Shown in pieces: positions 20,700-33,450 of a stretch of DNA of 64,000 bases. The translations under genes were made by a program, and so were the position numbers. Each line of letters starts with the position of its first letter. Position 1 is the first letter of the stretch. This stretch comes from Anaspis maculata (Eukaryota > Arthropoda > Insecta > Coleoptera > Scraptiidae): NCBI GenBank assembly GCA_949128115.1, contig OX421966.1:67701416-67765415 (forward strand). Direction: 5' to 3'. Under the pieces are notes generated by a model. That model did not search any database. It was not told where the DNA came from and saw only the letters and a list, made by a program, of their open reading frames with translations.

Positions 20700-21545
20700 A
20701 GATAGGCTATCACTAGAAATGGATCTGCAAGCTTACTGATCAATCAACCACTTCAGATATCTCTAAGAAGGACAAGACTTCACCCTGTTGACAGATCATA
20801 AGCCGTTGGTCTTCGCCATTGAACAGAATCCAAAAGAAGCAACTTCAGCTTTGTCATTTGGACTTCATGACACTATTTACTGCAGACATACGCAACGTCC
20901 CTGGAAAAGATAACATCGTAGCTGATCTCCTGTCTTGACTTTCATCGTTCATCATCTTCGACAGCCCTTTTTTCTTGTCTCTGGCAGATGCTCAGAAAGA
21001 AGACGTCGAATTCGATCATGTTCGGGAAAAAAACTTTATCCAAACTCTGATATTTCCTGATTCCAGACGCTCTATCCAGCATCCTCTCCTATGTGAATAT
21101 CCAGAATGAGTGGATTGCAAGAGTACCTGGCACAATTAGTGCTGACCAGAGACGTCAGTTTGAGCCTTGCTTGGTTGGGGAACTGGGCTGTCTCCTAGGG
21201 TTTCAGCGCCACAGAACTACAGCTTTCCATCCATAGAGCAACGGTCTGATCGAGCGATTTCATGGCACACTGAAAATAGCCTTGGTAGCCGTCAACCAAT
21301 GTTGGGTCGACGTTTTGCCTACTGTTCGGAATGAGAAAAGCGATCGAAGAACTGAAGCGACACCCAATGAATTGCTTTTTTGACGGAACTTCTGCATGCC
21401 CACTCCGTTTTTTTCACAGGACCAGAACGCAAAACTCGCAATGAGATTTAGTCAAGTCGATGAGGATGAGGAATCACTGGATTGACCCGACAAAAATGAG
21501 AAGGCACGGAGTACACACGACTTCCGTTTTTCGGTTAGGAAAGTT
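20700..21545 (+). pseudogene. gypsy pol relic: RNase H and integrase
   Basis: Plus-strand translation in shifting frames shows a Ty3/gypsy RNase H signature (DHKPLVFAIEQNPKEA near 20790-20840, then a GKDNIVAD-like end near 20905). From 21145 it shows the end of an integrase core (ADQRRQFEPCLVGELG, then RTTAFHP and NGLIERFHGTLKIAL, where the E of IERFH is the third catalytic residue of the DDE triad). Several stops and frameshifts separate the pieces. The remaining 3' end of what may be the same element is at 23880-24151, on the other side of the DNA polymerase relic. Confidence 0.7.
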
Positions 21546-23366
21546 CTGCTCGTCCTCCTCCTCAAAAATGGGTACAGAATGCGTGGCAATCAGTCACCTA
21601 TTGCTCTTAAATGGCTGATGTGGGAAGAAGATCAGCGCAAAATTGAAATTTCACATGCTGGCAATGGTCGAGAAGCTCTACTAGGTGGCGTTTTGGTCGA
21701 TGGATATTGTGAAGAAACCAATCAAATTTTTGAATTTCATGGGTGCTTTTATCATGGTCATCCTCTCTGTCAGAAACCTAGACGTGGAGAGGAACTACAT
21801 GGTGATCCTTTAGATACGCTAGAAAAAAGATTCGAGACAACCCAGGCTAAAACTGAACGTTTGCGACAGTTAGGATACGAAGTAGTAGAAAAGTGGTTGT
21901 GTGAGTTCTTGAATGAGATGAAAACCGTTGAGATGAGCTACATGAACACTGATCCCGTTTTAAGTACTTTACCTTTGAACCCTCGCGATGCATTTTTTTG
22001 TGGTAGAACAGGCAATACCCGTGAATACTACAGCTGCAAGACTGGTGAAAAAATCTAGTACATAGATGTCTGTTCTCTTTATTCTTGGGTTTGCAAAAAC
22101 GGAAAATTTCCAATCGGTCATCCAAAATTATATGTTGGTCATGAAGAAAGCTCGAAGGTCGATTTGAATCGAACAAGTGGTCTGATTAAGTGCAGAATTT
22201 TACCTCCTCGAAACCTCTACCATCCGGTACTGCCTGTTAAAATGAACGACAAACTGATGTTTGTATTGTGTCAGTCATGTGGTCATGAACTCAATCAGGG
22301 CCTGTGTAGTCATGATGAGAGTGGACGTGCACTAACAGGTACATGGGTAATTGAGGAAGTGGTTAAGGCTTTGGAGAAAGGATATCGCCTGCTCGGAATC
22401 CATGAAATTTGGTCTTACACTATCGTACAGCTTGATGCAGAGACAAATGGTCTGTTTGCTGATATGATGAATGCATTTTTGAAAATAAAATAGGAGGCTT
22501 CCGGTTGGCCTGTAGATTGCACCACCCCCTCACAGAAAGAAGCATATATAAATAATTTTCTTGCCATAGAGAATATACAGTTGGAGCATAGTAAAATCGT
22601 GAAAAATCCGGGGTTAAGGACACTATCTAAATTGATTTTGAACTTCTTCTGGGGTGAATTTGGTCAGCGTGAAAACCAGCCCAGAACATCTGTTGTGAAC
22701 AAACCTTCGGAATTTTATAAAATATTGTCAGACCCTACTGTCAATGTGAACCACATTTTGGCAATTAACGAAAATACACTGGTAGTGAGTTGGGAATATG
22801 AAGAGGAAATTGTCACTACTCCAGCCACAGTGAACGTCTGTATCGCTGCCTTTACCACTGCACAAGCGCGGCTTCAGTTATATTCTTACCTGGAAAAGCT
22901 ATAAAATCGAGTTTTATATTATGATACTGATTCAATAATTTACGTTTCGAATTGTGAGGGAGAGTATGAACCACCAACGGGTGAGTACATTGGTGATATG
23001 ACAAACGAGCTTGAAGAACTCGGTCCCGATGCATACATCACCGAGTTTGTCTGTGGTGGCCCAAAAAGTTATCTTTTCAAAGTGTTTCCCACTCCCGAGG
23101 ATCGATCTGATACTGTCTGTAAAATCAAGGATATACAACTGAATCACAAGAACTCGCGATTATTCAAACATGAATCGATGATGGAACTGATACTAGGTGA
23201 AGATCCAGAAGAATCCATTTAAATTCGTGATACGAATATAAGAAGAACTAAGGGACATCACGTTGTTACGAGACTGGAAGAAAAAGTATATAAACCAACC
23301 AGTGATAAGAGAAAATTCGTAGAAGATAATTCGTACCCCTATGGCTACAAAAAACTGTGTCAGTGA
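21546..23366 (+). pseudogene. protein-primed DNA polymerase B relic (Polinton/Maverick type)
   Basis: One reading frame runs across about 1.8 kb with only four in-frame stops (22056 TAG, 22491 TAG, 22902 TAA, 23220 TAA) and no frameshift. It shows EFHGCFYHG near 21735, polymerase motif A YIDVCSLYSWVC just after the first stop, the motif B region LSKLILNFFWGEFGQR near 22630, EASGWP after the second stop, and motif C YYDTDSI just after the third. These are hallmarks of type-B, protein-primed polymerases of Polintons, which copy the linear element DNA in the nucleus. The N-terminal exonuclease half is absent, as are all other Polinton genes. It ends at a natural-looking stop (23364) after PYGYKK. 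Confidence 0.8.
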
Positions 23367-23584
23367 TAAAGAGATCTGGTATTGATCAAAACTATTGTAA
23401 TCTGATTCACATCATACTTTCCTATAGATAATATATTTACAGTAAATATCATGTACCATATAACTTTTAAGTCTTTAAAACTGTTGATACTAGATGTTTC
23501 TCGTTGCACAGCCCTATCGCTGATGCTTGAATGTTGTATTTGATGAATAAATAATTATCTGTACTCGACTGTTTATTTTTTAGA

Positions 23585-23790
23585 ACTACAAATGTCACTG
23601 TCAAAAGTACGTCAAAAGTACATCAAAAAGTCACTTCCAAAAAGCACATCAAAAAGTCACTTCCAAAAAGCACGTCAAAAAGTCACTTTCAAAAATACTT
23701 GAAAAAACTGTGAAAAAAAAAAGTCAAAAGTCACTGTCAAAATGACGTCAAAAGTCGCTGTCAGAAGTATGTCAAAAGTTAGTGCAAAAA
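23585..23790. repeat. short imperfect tandem repeat, units near 25 bp
   Basis: Repeats of AAAAAGTCACTTCCAAAAAGCAC and AAAGTACGTC variants, each containing GTCAAAAGTCACT-like words. Confidence 0.75.
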
Positions 23791-23879
23791 TATTTAAATA
23801 TCAGGTAATTTGCATTTCAAATTTTCGGTCCCAAGTGGCCCGGGTAACTGGTTCTCACGCACAAGTGGCCCATTACCTA

Positions 23880-24048
23880 CTACCGCTGACGCTATCTTTG
23901 ATGTGATCCACTGGCTAGAAAAGACATTTACCGTGAACTGGAAAGGAACTCGGAAGACCTTTTGTCAGTGGATCATCTGAAGCCGTGCTTCTCATAGCAT
24001 CGTGGACGACCAAATACTTTGACCAGCACTCAGGGGGGAGGAGGGTAG
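23880..24048 (+). pseudogene. gypsy pol C-terminal end and polypurine tract
   Basis: The phrase DLLSVDHLKPCFS followed by a stop (23960-23996) matches the end of Ty3/gypsy Pol proteins (VDRLKPA-type). It is followed by an A/G-rich stretch AGGGGGGAGGAGGGTAG at 24032-24048, directly before a TGTGGCGCC start of an LTR. It is the probable 3' end of the element whose integrase relic lies at 20700-21545. Confidence 0.6.
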
Positions 24049-24151
24049 TGTGGCGCCACCCGCCATCCATATCATAGTCGAGTTGGTTCTACGAAAAATG
24101 TTTTGTTACATAATTAGCTGCTGTCAGTTGTGAAAATAAACGTATTATACA
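24049..24151 (+). repeat. candidate 3' LTR of the decayed gypsy element
   Basis: Starts TGTGGCGCC right after the polypurine tract and can be read to ...ATTATACA, with an AATAAA at about 24135. No second copy was found upstream, so the end point is uncertain. The last bases also start a TACAGGGT word shared with fold-back elements. Confidence 0.35.
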
Positions 24152-24906
24152 GGGTATTTTCTCCAGTAATGTCACTATTTCTCTAGCTTCCGGCAAACAA
24201 AGTACCTACGCAAGTTTTCAACAGGGACATGACAGCATCTCATCGTTTATGGTTTCAAGTTTTGCTTGACACCACAGTCATGGTTGGCAGTCATCAACTT
24301 TGCGTACATGGTTCCACAAAGCCTGCAAGTTGCAAATTTTTTGTGCTCTCATTTCAAAATTCAAAGTTTTCTTCCATTTCTGTATCAATTCGATCGGAAC
24401 TTTCGACTGAGAATCTGAGAACATCCCAACTCGATTTTTGGATATTTTGAGTCTCCAGTAACTCGTGCTCTGAGAAATCTGCTCCGTTGAATGGTGTGAC
24501 GGTGTAATTTGCAGAAAGTCAACTTGAGTGGCGCTCCAAAGAAAATTTCCGGCAACATTTTTGATAAACGAAAAGTACCAAAAAATCGAAAAGAACTGCG
24601 AAGAAAACTTGGGCAGGTATCTAGAATAGTCCGGTGGTTGTTAACTTTGATTCACCATCAATAGCGGAAGTATCAGTGGGTTCTTCACTTTGTCATCACA
24701 TTTTTGAGAGTACTCTTCTCTAGGCTGAACTCGGGGGTTTCGTTGACAAATTCTTACCTTGCGTGACTATTTTTCGAATCCGTCATTCTCTCTGTTTGAC
24801 ATAATTTATTGTGTTCTATTCTGAATTGTTTTTGTTGTTTGTTACTACATTGTTTCTATTACTTCTTGTACCATATGCATTTTCTTCTTTTTTTTTCATG
24901 ATTTTC
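24152..24906. other. unassigned DNA
   Basis: No ORF family, RNA gene or clear repeat seen. Confidence 0.45.
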
Positions 24907-24932
24907 GTCGTTGTTGTTGTTGTTGTTGTTGT
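24907..24932. repeat. (GTT)n microsatellite
   Basis: Eight or nine GTT/TTG units in a T-rich stretch. Confidence 0.9.
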
Positions 24933-25617
24933 GTTTTTATTGGATTTTGTTTATTTTGTTCCATTTTGTCTATTTTGTTGGTCACAGTCATTGCGTTAGG
25001 TACTTTGAGAAGAGAACTATTGCAAAAATTATTCTGCACTTCTTCCATTTGATTAACGTAACTGTGTGCAATGAGCTTGTTTCATTGAGCTCCAACTTCT
25101 TGCCTATCGGGACGATTCGTTCTAACAAAAACGGTCTCAGCGGAGGATTTTGACGACCACAGGCAAAAGCAAAGCAGAGGTAAGGTGCGTATTAGTACAG
25201 AAATAGTGTCGTGACCAGGATCGTTCAAGAAGGGGAGGCGCTGTGAAGAGAAGTTTTTTTTTTTCTGTGACATTTTTGACTGGAATTTCAATTTGGAAAA
25301 TGAATAGTTCAATACGCTGGGTCTATGTTGTTTTGTAATGAGTAATGAGTAATTATTGGACCTTCATTGATATATCGCATACCTTCATTATGAGGTAATG
25401 CCTCATAATACAGGGCCTGACTGTCTTCGAAGAGGTGCTGTGCAATGCCGAGTCCTTTTCTCGAAAAAAACTTATCTGGAACCAAAACCACCTCATCAAC
25501 ATCTAGACTCCTGCTTGAATTTTATTGACTAGCGGCGTTGATTCTGTCTCTCAACCACAGTTTTGAACGATTTGCTGGCTTCCGTCTAGTTGATCTGAAG
25601 CTACCTTCGCCGCAGTA

Positions 25618-25618
<1 letters not shown>

Positions 25619-25648
<30 letters not shown>

Positions 25649-25722
25649 AAGAAGAAGAAGAAGGAGGAGGAGAAGAAGAAGAAGAAGAAGAAGAAGAAGA
25701 AGAAGAAGAAGAAGAAGAAGAA
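25619..25722. repeat. (GAA)n microsatellite, about 104 bp
   Basis: An almost pure AAG/GAA run with a short GGA interruption at 25663-25671. It is a purine-only strand of this length. The poly-Lys/Glu frame across it is not a gene. Confidence 0.95.
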
Positions 25723-26777
25723 TCACATCAAGAAAAAGCTCCAGGACATAAACGGCTTTGGCTTTATTGGAGAACCTCCGTCATCGTCCTCTGTCCTTTT
25801 TTATCGCTTCTCCAAGGAGCGTTCTGTGGGAAACCGACCCTGCATCAAATACTCTCTTCACGTTGTCTCTTGAATTTTCAACTAAACTGCGCAACAAATA
25901 TGTTGTCGCGAGGGTAAAATTGGTCCGAATTTGGACCACAATAACTTTTGAATGACACAAACCATTCCGATTTTGTTTTGACGGTTAGTGAGATTAGGCT
26001 TTCCGTCATTCACCTTCAGGAGGTGAAGATCAGAAAGATCCATGTAAAATATCTACAGGGCAAAATGTAAAACAGTGCAAAGTTTCAACAAATTCAACGG
26101 ACCCCAATTTTCAGAATGATTTTTTTTTAAATGCAAATAAATTGATCATTAAGCGTGATGTTTTGGCTTGCGCCCAGTTTTGAAATTCTTGAAATCGTCA
26201 GTCTGGTTCTGACTTGATGATTTTTTTTTCTCTTGGAGGATGTTGATTTATCCTATCAATACCAAGAAAAACTGTGTTACTCTGATGATAGGAGGTCGCA
26301 ATTCACGAATATTGTTTGTTGAACGGTTTTCAGAAATTTGACGTGCAGACCATCTGAAATACCTTGATCAAGGCCCCAAAGAGGGGGCCTATTCAAAATA
26401 GACGACACAGTTCTTTTTTTCTTGAGTATTGAATTCGATCAGATTTTCACATTTGAACCAAGTTTTCTTTGTGATTTTGACCTCCTGAGCTTGATGCCAA
26501 TGGTCAATTTCAGTTTTTGACTATGACAGGCTCCCTGAAGGTCATCTCGTGGAAAAAAATCATAAACGTAAGTTCCGTCATTCAATTTATTACCCGAATT
26601 TCCGGTAGCAGTGATATAGAGTAGAGAAGACAAAACCCCTTGGCGTGATGAACCAAGAAGAGTAAAAACATCTATCATGAATTTTTTATCATTATCGTTA
26701 CAAACACTGAATTGTGACTTGTGGCAAATATTGGAAAACGAGAGTGATCCATTTTGTGTGTCAAATTTTTTCTATTT
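25723..26777. other. unassigned DNA
   Basis: No coding or repeat structure recognised. Confidence 0.45.
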
Positions 26778-26960
26778 TACAGGGTGAGTCAGAAACGAGG
26801 AGAGTTATAATTCGAACGAGAATTCGAAGGACCAGTTTTTGATCATTGAAAACCCAAAAAATCAGAGTCGAATTTGTTTTCGATCATTTTCTACAAATTA
26901 TTTGAAAAGTCTCTTATAACGTACTGGAGAGATTTCCCGCAATTTTCTGGACACCCTGTA
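26778..26960. mobile_element. small MITE with TACAGGGTG ends
   Basis: 183 bp from TACAGGGTG to CACCCTGTA, perfect inverted termini with TA at both outer edges. It has no coding capacity. The same ends as the larger palindromes in this window suggest a shared transposase source. Confidence 0.65.
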
Positions 26961-29250
26961 GAATCATTTTCATTAAATGCTTGGAAAAACTGCTCAAAAT
27001 TCCCGAAAAAATTGCAATCTTGACTGGAGAGTTGGAACAGCATGATTGACTAGCATCCAGGAGGACTCAAATCCTTCCAAAAATTCAATCATCTGTTCAC
27101 AGCTCGTTGAACCACAGACTCGGGTGAGAACTTTTCTTTGGAACACCCCGTATAGGTTCATTGTAAATATTCATCTGTATTATTTTTATCTTGAAATTTT
27201 GATATCGAATCCTTCAACAATAATTTTTTGTGGACAATCCACAGTTTCGTGTTTTTTCAAACACCCAGTGACAGTTTTTTTTTCCTGACGATCCAATTTC
27301 TCCTGACAATTTTCAACTTCATCTCATATCTGTGCCAATTTCTCCTGCATTCTGATCTAAAAGCTCAACAAAATAAAGAGTCACAGGAGGAAACCGCCCT
27401 CAATAATTTGAATCAATATAACGCTTGCTTGATTGCCTTGAACGATTTATATTCTGTTTTCACTGTTCGATTACCTAATCCATCCACTATCCATCAATCC
27501 ATCTTTAGCATGTAAAACCTGAGAATCTGCACATGAAATTCCCAGGGTGAATATGGATAGCCAAAAGATTATGTAATCGAACCGTAGAGACAGAAATGAA
27601 ATCGTTCGTGGCAATCAAGGTTTATGTTGATTTAAATTTGGAAGAAATGTTTTCATACGACACTAGTAGGTAGAGAGGAAGATTCCGCAAGTGACACTTA
27701 TCTAGTTGAGAACATCAGTAGATAGTTGGTCGTGTGAACAAAAGGAGAACAAAAAAGAAGTGAAGATCCATGCTCAGAAGACGCTAAAATTTGCGCCGAT
27801 TTGTAATGACCTCTAATTTCGAATGGTTCCCCTGCAAATTTGGTCCCGTTGTCGCTGCACATAATGTGGAGGTGTTCAATAGTTCAATGCTCATTTCCTC
27901 CACCGCGACGACCAGTCATTGCTACGATACTTATACGATGACTTATCGAATAATATGTAGGCACGAGATGATTTATCGCAGGAATATCTGCTGTTAGTAA
28001 AAGGCAAATGGCATTACTTAATTTTACCTTTTATAACCATCTCAGACGTCCATGCCACCGATGGCAATAATAAGTTTTTATGATTCATCAGAGTTTATGT
28101 GACATAAACTAGAATAAGAAACGCCCAGAGCTCCACCGGAGGCTTCGCCAGCGATGCATTGAGCTTCCGCATTTGTTTTTGCTCCCTCCTCAATTCATTC
28201 GGTGTTCTTATTTCTTCTTGATGCAGGTATAATACAAACCCAGCAGAGACTAATTGGATCTTACGTCATGGGATGGGATTTCGGTTTCATTCAGCAACCT
28301 ACTTAGATAAGCCGTATTTGACTCGATCGACGCGCAATCGAAAGTGTATACACCAACGGCTGAGGGCTGAGTATAAGTAATAATAATGGTGATAATGATA
28401 TTTCGACCGCACTTATGCGATGACGTATTTATGTGGATCGACGATACTTATGTGTCTGTCTGGTATGTTTCGGAGAGGCAATAAGCGTGTGTTGTCCGAG
28501 GAAGCAGAGGTGGACAGGATTACATGGTCGTCGAATTCGGGTTCCTTAAAAGTGCCAATTAAATTCAGAAAAACCTAATTGCGTATGCATACATGAATAA
28601 AACATTTTTCAAATCGATAGATCTCTAATTTATAATCGGAGTGGCCATCAGCCGCGCACGGAGGAGCGCTCGTCATCGTTTTGACGACCACTATATGGCG
28701 ATGTGTATGGAGGACCGGTTCCGCGAATAATAATTGGACCATTGAAATGGGCGGTCGATAAAAATGGACTCTTTCGATAAATCCAGAGAAAAGCTTTTAT
28801 TCTATTTTGAAGATGATTATGTGAATGATCATATTCTTTTATTGACAGCTCCAAGTAATCTGAAGACAAAATCTTGCAGTCTCAGACTTACATTCATCAT
28901 AAAATACACAAAAATATAGCTTCAAGATAGAAAAAAAAACTAATTGACGTGACAACTTGACAGTACTGTTCCTGGCTCATCATGCCTTCAAGTGGTCATC
29001 TCAGCATCTCTAAAACCAGTGTGTTCCTCTATTCTTACTTGCAACCTCCAACCCGTTTCACCCATAGGTACCAAAATTCTCTATAGTTTCAAATCTTCTT
29101 CTCTTTATTATCCTGTGATTTCTTTCTGACTCTTTAGTTTTCAAACCATAATGTTTTCTTTGCTAATTAATAATAATAAGTAAGAGCCGATGTGTTCATT
29201 GAAAGCAGTTGAAAGAGGCGAACTGCGGTAGTGGTAAATGTGCATGCGTG
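26961..29250. other. unassigned DNA
   Basis: No recognised gene. An isolated AACACCCCGTATAGG at 27140 resembles one end of the CAGGGTG elements. Around 28660-28870 a short minus-strand open frame has no family resemblance. Confidence 0.4.
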
Positions 29251-29289
29251 GCTCCGTAAAGGAGTAGCTTCCGGCAGTCATTAGAGGCA

Positions 29290-29470
29290 TTGAAGTCGAT
29301 CGGTCACTCGGGGGAGGGAAGGAGGTTATGGTAGCTCTCTGCGGGGGCCGCCGCCTGGGGCCAGGGCGGGGCCCCTTCGGAGATGCTGCCCTTCCTTTCA
29401 CCGCGTTACACAACACAATCGCGCGCGAGCTCTCGGTGCAAGGCTCACTCCAGTTGGCACGGTTCAATTA
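29290..29470. other. GC-rich island with G-quadruplex-type G runs
   Basis: In an AT-rich neighbourhood this stretch holds G runs at 29343-29347, 29357-29360, 29364-29366 and 29368-29371 with loops of 9, 3 and 1 bases, many CG dinucleotides, and the word CGCGCGCGAG near 29420. It could be a CpG-rich promoter or first exon, or a GC-rich transposon piece. Open frames on both strands (29328-29558 plus, 29141-29467 minus) show no family. Confidence 0.5.
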
Positions 29471-30380
29471 CAACAGAATATCTCGTCGTCGACTTTGCAT
29501 ATTATCTATATCCATCACCATTATTAATAATTGTAGTCATATGCGCGAAGACTTGTAACATGAAATCAAAACAACAATTAGTTATTTTTGAAATTTATCG
29601 AGTACATGTTTCGTAACAAAAAAGAAGATGTACAAGAACAAATGATTGGTTCAGAGCGGATTGAAACGGCGAATTTGGAGGACACCGCTTTCCGCTTTCT
29701 TCATACCTCTCTTCTGAACAAATTGGTGCAGAGTAAAGTGTCGTGTCACGCTGCAAATAGGGCTGGGCAAATAATTGATTCGTTGACTAATCGAGGTCTC
29801 TGTGATGGAATTGTTAAAAAACGAGCACCTACCTAATTGCGACCGAACGATTCTCGAATCAATCAGAAATTTGTAGGAATTAATTTGAAATTTGTAATAT
29901 AATCTAAATTTTGTATCTAGATCTATACTTCGTGCCAACGTTCATTGCTCGGCAATTTTTCTTGCCTAAATGGTACCAGTTGCTTGTATTTCCAATCCGG
30001 TAAAAGACACCGACGTGCTGGCGGCCGCAACGAAATATTATTGTCATCATTTGACAGTAGACAGTGATATTGACAAGTGTTATGCAGACTTGAACAAGTT
30101 TGAATGGAAGCTTGAGAATAACTTTATAAGAAACAGCACCGTTTCATGAACATTTGAAATGCATGCGGAAGGGAGTATTGTGTGGTGACGGTGTAATCTG
30201 TTGTCAGGTATTAAGGACATGATTGCAGTGCCAGTGGCTTGAATAAATCCAAGTCCAAATATGAGTCAGCTTCAATGAAGAGCAACTTACTCCACATCAC
30301 CTTGTGCAATTCGCTCTTGATCCGCACTTTTCTCAGTTAATATTCCTTGAACTTGGTACATTTGCTATATTCATTTTTGT
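29471..30380. other. unassigned DNA
   Basis: Short frames only; nothing recognised. Confidence 0.4.
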
Positions 30381-30545
30381 TTTAGCTATTTAGTCAACTT
30401 GAGATAACAAAAATTTTGCTGAATTCATCAACGACATAGCAAGAATTCCATCGAATTCATTAATTTGAGCAGTAAGAATTTTGCCCAATTGATCAACGGA
30501 AATTTTGCAGAACTTATGAAACTCTTTTTATTCAGCAATATTTTT
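30380..30545. repeat. degenerate minisatellite of about 35 bp
   Basis: Repeats of AAAATTTTGCTGAATTCATCAAC-like words. It is the reverse-complement counterpart of the family at 39220-40560. Confidence 0.6.
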
Positions 30546-33420
30546 CAACACTAGTATGAATCTCAGAGTCCCATGCGAATGGTAGAGTCCGGTCCCTGCA
30601 TCAAGACTAGGCTCCAGGCCGTGGAAAAAAGGACATTGAGACGTTATGTTTACATTGTTTACCTCCGGTTGTTACATGCCAAAAAGGCCTCGTGTCTTTT
30701 CGGTGCGACTAACCATTGGTTTGTCTTATTTGGGAACACGGCCCGCCAACTGATCAGAGGAGATAGGCCGGAGTTCTTATTGGGTGGTCGGGGGCGCCAC
30801 AGTATTGTGACCGAATTTCCAACAAAACAAACTCTAGCACCAAGCAATGACTGAAACAATACTGAAGGTAAAGCAATGATTGGATTCCAAATACAAAGTT
30901 TATTTACAAAAGGTAATGAAGATGAACAGGTGCCGGTTGGCTAATTCTACAATAAAGAAAATAAAAGAGATCGCTTTGTCAAATAATGACACAACAAAGT
31001 TTATGTTACGTTCGGAAAAAAAGCTTGGCTTCAGCACAAGCCGGAATTGAAATGAACGTTATCTGTTTCAAAGCGTAAGTACCTGTCGTCCGGTTTTCAA
31101 CAGTACCAGATAATAATTCAAGTCGAGGTGAAACTTAAACGGCACGGTGTGTACTTAAGTTGATGAGCCACCCCAGAGCTTGTTACCGGCTTCTTTTTCA
31201 CACGTTAACAATGTTACAAAAACAATAATAACTTCATACATGAGACCGTGTGAATTTAATTTCGAGATTCTTCCTTCGAAATAATAATTATTGATTACAA
31301 GTCAAACTAGAACCTTTCACCCTATAACATCTACGTCAATTTCAACGTCACCAACAACAAGGTACCACGAGACTGTCGGTTGCAAAACTGCAAAATTTGT
31401 GTACGAATTTTAAATGACGAATAGTGATGTTAGCTTAAACAAAGCGCATTACTCTTGGCGAATGGTCAGAAATCGCAACAATTCAATTGCGAGCAGGCTG
31501 AATTCCAAATTTCACCCTTAATTGTTCTCTGAAAACTGTACACCTATTTTTCTTTTGCCTTTTCTCTAGAACGATAATCGAGTAGTGTTTAGCCAAATAT
31601 CAACGTGAAAAATGATTATCGTTTGCGCATTTTGATTGAAACACAAGTAATAGAGGGAGAATCAAGCAACACAATAGGCGAAATATCGTCGGGGCTTACT
31701 TGACCAAAACGCAAAGCGGTACAAACGGTGAAACTTCCAGAGTACGGACGATGGCTAGACTCGGTGTCGCAGGCTCCTCGTTGGATCGTTTCCTTTTCAA
31801 GGAAAGAGTTGCTCGGGAAATTCCCTGTTGCGTAAATGCGGCGATGTCGATGCCTATGACGTTAACGGCTAGCTGACAATATCAAAATCTCCAGACTTTG
31901 AAACTTGATGACAGGAAAATAGAGATGTCGGAAACTTGATCGTAGAAAAACTCGTTATGTAGCAGAGAAACTGAACGGTGGGTAAAAGAAGAAACCTACA
32001 ACAATTCACTCAACTCAATGTCGACTCCAACTCAAAAATATGACAAAAAGGGAAACCAAATCAGTCTTTACTTCACCTCCAGGTGACAGACGGTTTCGTT
32101 TGATGCGCCAGGTGCGGTTGTACTTCTTTAGACGGCAAAACAATGCCTACTTCGGGTCCAATACCCTAATGTAATGATCCAACGTTCGCCAAATAAACCC
32201 GCAAAACATGCGGTTTCTGGCTTCGAACTAACACAATTTCGAAGACCACTCGAACGAAAAAAACGAGGATGTACAGGACACATCTAAGCGACAGCTTGGA
32301 TGCGAGTTTCAAATTGAAAAAGAAGAAGTAGCCACCGGCGCGCTGAGTTACTTCTCATAGCCAATTGGAGAAAGGCACGCAGAACTCGTTTGCCGGAAGG
32401 GCCACCGCAAGACAACGAAATTCCCCAAACAACTTGAAAATAAACGGCAGGACAGAACTGGACCGGTCCAATCGGTCCAAGTACCAAAAACAAACAGAAG
32501 CAGAAAACGACGTAACACGGTTCCACCAAAATTTTACAAACAGAATTAATCTATCACGCCGATAGTTGCTATGCACCAGCCAATCGGATGATCGGTTGCG
32601 TAGCTACTATGAGAGTGATATAATTATCGCGTTGATCAAAGTTTGGTGGAACCGGAGGTTAGGTGAATAAAAGCTGTATTTCACGCAACAGACCGAAACA
32701 GGCTGTGACAACCTAAAAAAGCAATACCTATGTGAATTGGGGCAAATGATTCGATATTAGTGTTCAGATAAATTCACCCATACATTTTGAACGGAAAAAA
32801 TCAAACAATGAATATTTCTCTCGACGTTGTTAGATCATTTCTATGAAAAAAGTGGAAAAGTTCATTTTAGCCTTTGTTTTAGGTCTTTTCAGAACAAAAA
32901 ATGGAATTTTCATCAGTTTCAGGCATTCAGGCAATACAAAGGGGCGTCAGAAGCAATATTTTTACAACACTCACATTTATTTCAAGGTCTTATGCAAATG
33001 CTTGGGAAAGAAACCAGAAGACATTTCGCCTAGAATCGGCGGGTCTCTATTATCAATTGACTTTGAATGTTTCGCCCAATATAATTCTTATTCGTCATAA
33101 CTTTTGAAATGAGTAATAGAATCTAGTGAAATTCCTATTCTACTGCTTATCCTTGATACACCGCGTCATCGATCTATTTGTCAAATGCAAAGGATGCAGT
33201 GTCGGAGTTGAATTTTCGCTTCCCAAGTTTCCATCGCAAAGGACACCTTGTATGCATTTCTTCTCAAAATGCTGCTTCATATCAGCAAAAAACATGAAAT
33301 ATGCTATGATTCAGTAGACGACCTGATGGAGTCGTCTTAAAGGTCGAATTCGGGTCATCGTTTATGTTGGTTATCCTGAGTTGCTTCTCGAAGTTTCCAA
33401 GAATTGGCCCTCTTCGTAAC
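30546..33420. other. unassigned DNA, possibly with an LTR-element remnant
   Basis: Near 30780-30800 the minus strand reads TGGCGCCCCCGACCACC, beginning like a tRNA-Lys primer binding site, followed on that strand by a short open frame (RPRPPNKN...). No LTR pair or pol domain supports it. The rest shows no gene. Confidence 0.25.
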
Positions 33421-33450
33421 GTCTAAGCTGAAACCGTTGGTAAGGCTGTG

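Noticed and set aside
21546..23366. A non-standard genetic code with TAG/TAA read as Gln for the polymerase.
   Set aside because: Other ORFs in the window end normally at TAG and TAA and the gene lacks its N-terminal half; decay by C-to-T change is simpler.
25538..25873. Open frame with a long lysine/glutamate run.
   Set aside because: It is a translation of the GAA microsatellite with no domain on either side.
30770..30860. A primer binding site (TGGCGCC) and LTR boundary on the minus strand.
   Set aside because: Only seven bases fit, no LTR partner or pol sequence was found; kept only as a remark in the unassigned stretch.
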